From: Nostoc sp. C052
GTDB taxonomy: Bacteria; Cyanobacteriota; Cyanobacteriia; Cyanobacteriales; Nostocaceae
Length of the DNA: 64,000 bases
Direction: 5' to 3'
Assembly (NCBI RefSeq): GCF_013393905.1
Contig: NZ_CP040272.1
Location: 4,770,001-4,834,000, forward strand
Shown here: piece by piece, positions 63,926-64,000 of the stretch
Position numbering within the stretch: the stretch's first letter is position 1
Layout of the letters: the number at the start of each line of letters is the position of its first letter
Notes under the pieces: generated by a model
Seen by the model: the letters and a program-made list of their open reading frames with translations, nothing else
What the model was told of the DNA's origin: nothing
Databases searched by the model: none
Program-made: the position numbers and the translations under genes

Positions 63926-64000
63926 ATTAAATTCATCAATGTTAAACTTGTCTTGATGTGCGAGAGATATTGTATTTTTATGCTCATGACTAGCGATATA

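Overview
The window is chromosomal DNA of a filamentous, heterocyst-type cyanobacterium close to Nostoc. Evidence: the many GCGATCGC (HIP1) octamers; a DnaE C-terminal half that starts with a split-intein C-fragment (46837); a CyanoQ/PsbQ lipoprotein (41035); HemJ (38045); Ycf20 (55164); a cyanobacterial D-glycerate 3-kinase (54108); an N-terminally shortened KaiA at the right edge (63344); and abundant Nostoc-style intergenic repeats and miniature elements.

Layout. 1-4.4 kb: two glycosyltransferases (the first cut by the window edge) and a sulfotransferase, together suggesting cell-surface glycan work. 4.7-7.1 kb: a large glycine-rich RTX-type secreted protein. 7.1-9.4 kb: mostly non-coding, with one orphan N-terminal module (8270). 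9.4-18.6 kb: a TauE/SafE-ferric-reductase fusion with a periplasmic partner, galE, an internally deleted YdcF-like gene, an ABC exporter, a secreted double nuclease and a HupE-like protein that has lost its metal-ligand residues. 18.8-25.5 kb: the most unusual locus, a run of four genes encoding a small Cys/His protein, a membrane protein, a 1559-residue caspase-NACHT-WD40 protein with twelve almost identical WD40 repeats, and a helical partner; it looks like a conflict or regulated-cell-death module. 25.6-34.9 kb: DUF2358, AraC regulator plus dienelactone hydrolase, a giant TamB, and a type II NADH dehydrogenase. 35-48 kb: housekeeping and photosynthesis genes (arginase family, HemJ, ThiO-like oxidase, PsbQ, PadR regulator, hydrolases, RodZ-like, GatA, DnaE-C). 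49.1-53.6 kb: a five-gene minus-strand operon, DUF2231-DUF2231-coxB-coxA-coxC, whose CoxB lacks the CuA ligands and whose CoxA has a YSHPAVY motif, so it is an alternative (ARTO-type) terminal oxidase. 54.1-59.1 kb: glycerate kinase, Ycf20, a putative lipoprotein and a GT39 enzyme. 59.2-63.9 kb: a CBS-PAS-histidine kinase-multi-receiver protein divergent from kaiA, the start of the circadian clock cluster.

Mobile and repeat DNA. I find one MITE family with 17-bp ends (CATTGGTGTCAACTTAA) and, in two copies, exact 9-bp target duplications; a second, mariner/IS630-like MITE with TA duplications; a 25-bp perfect palindrome family (GTGGGGTGGGCATCTTGCCC); and many tandem short repeats. No tRNA, rRNA, CRISPR array or transposase gene was recognised. 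All assignments come from reading the sequence and from remembered family features; no database search was run.
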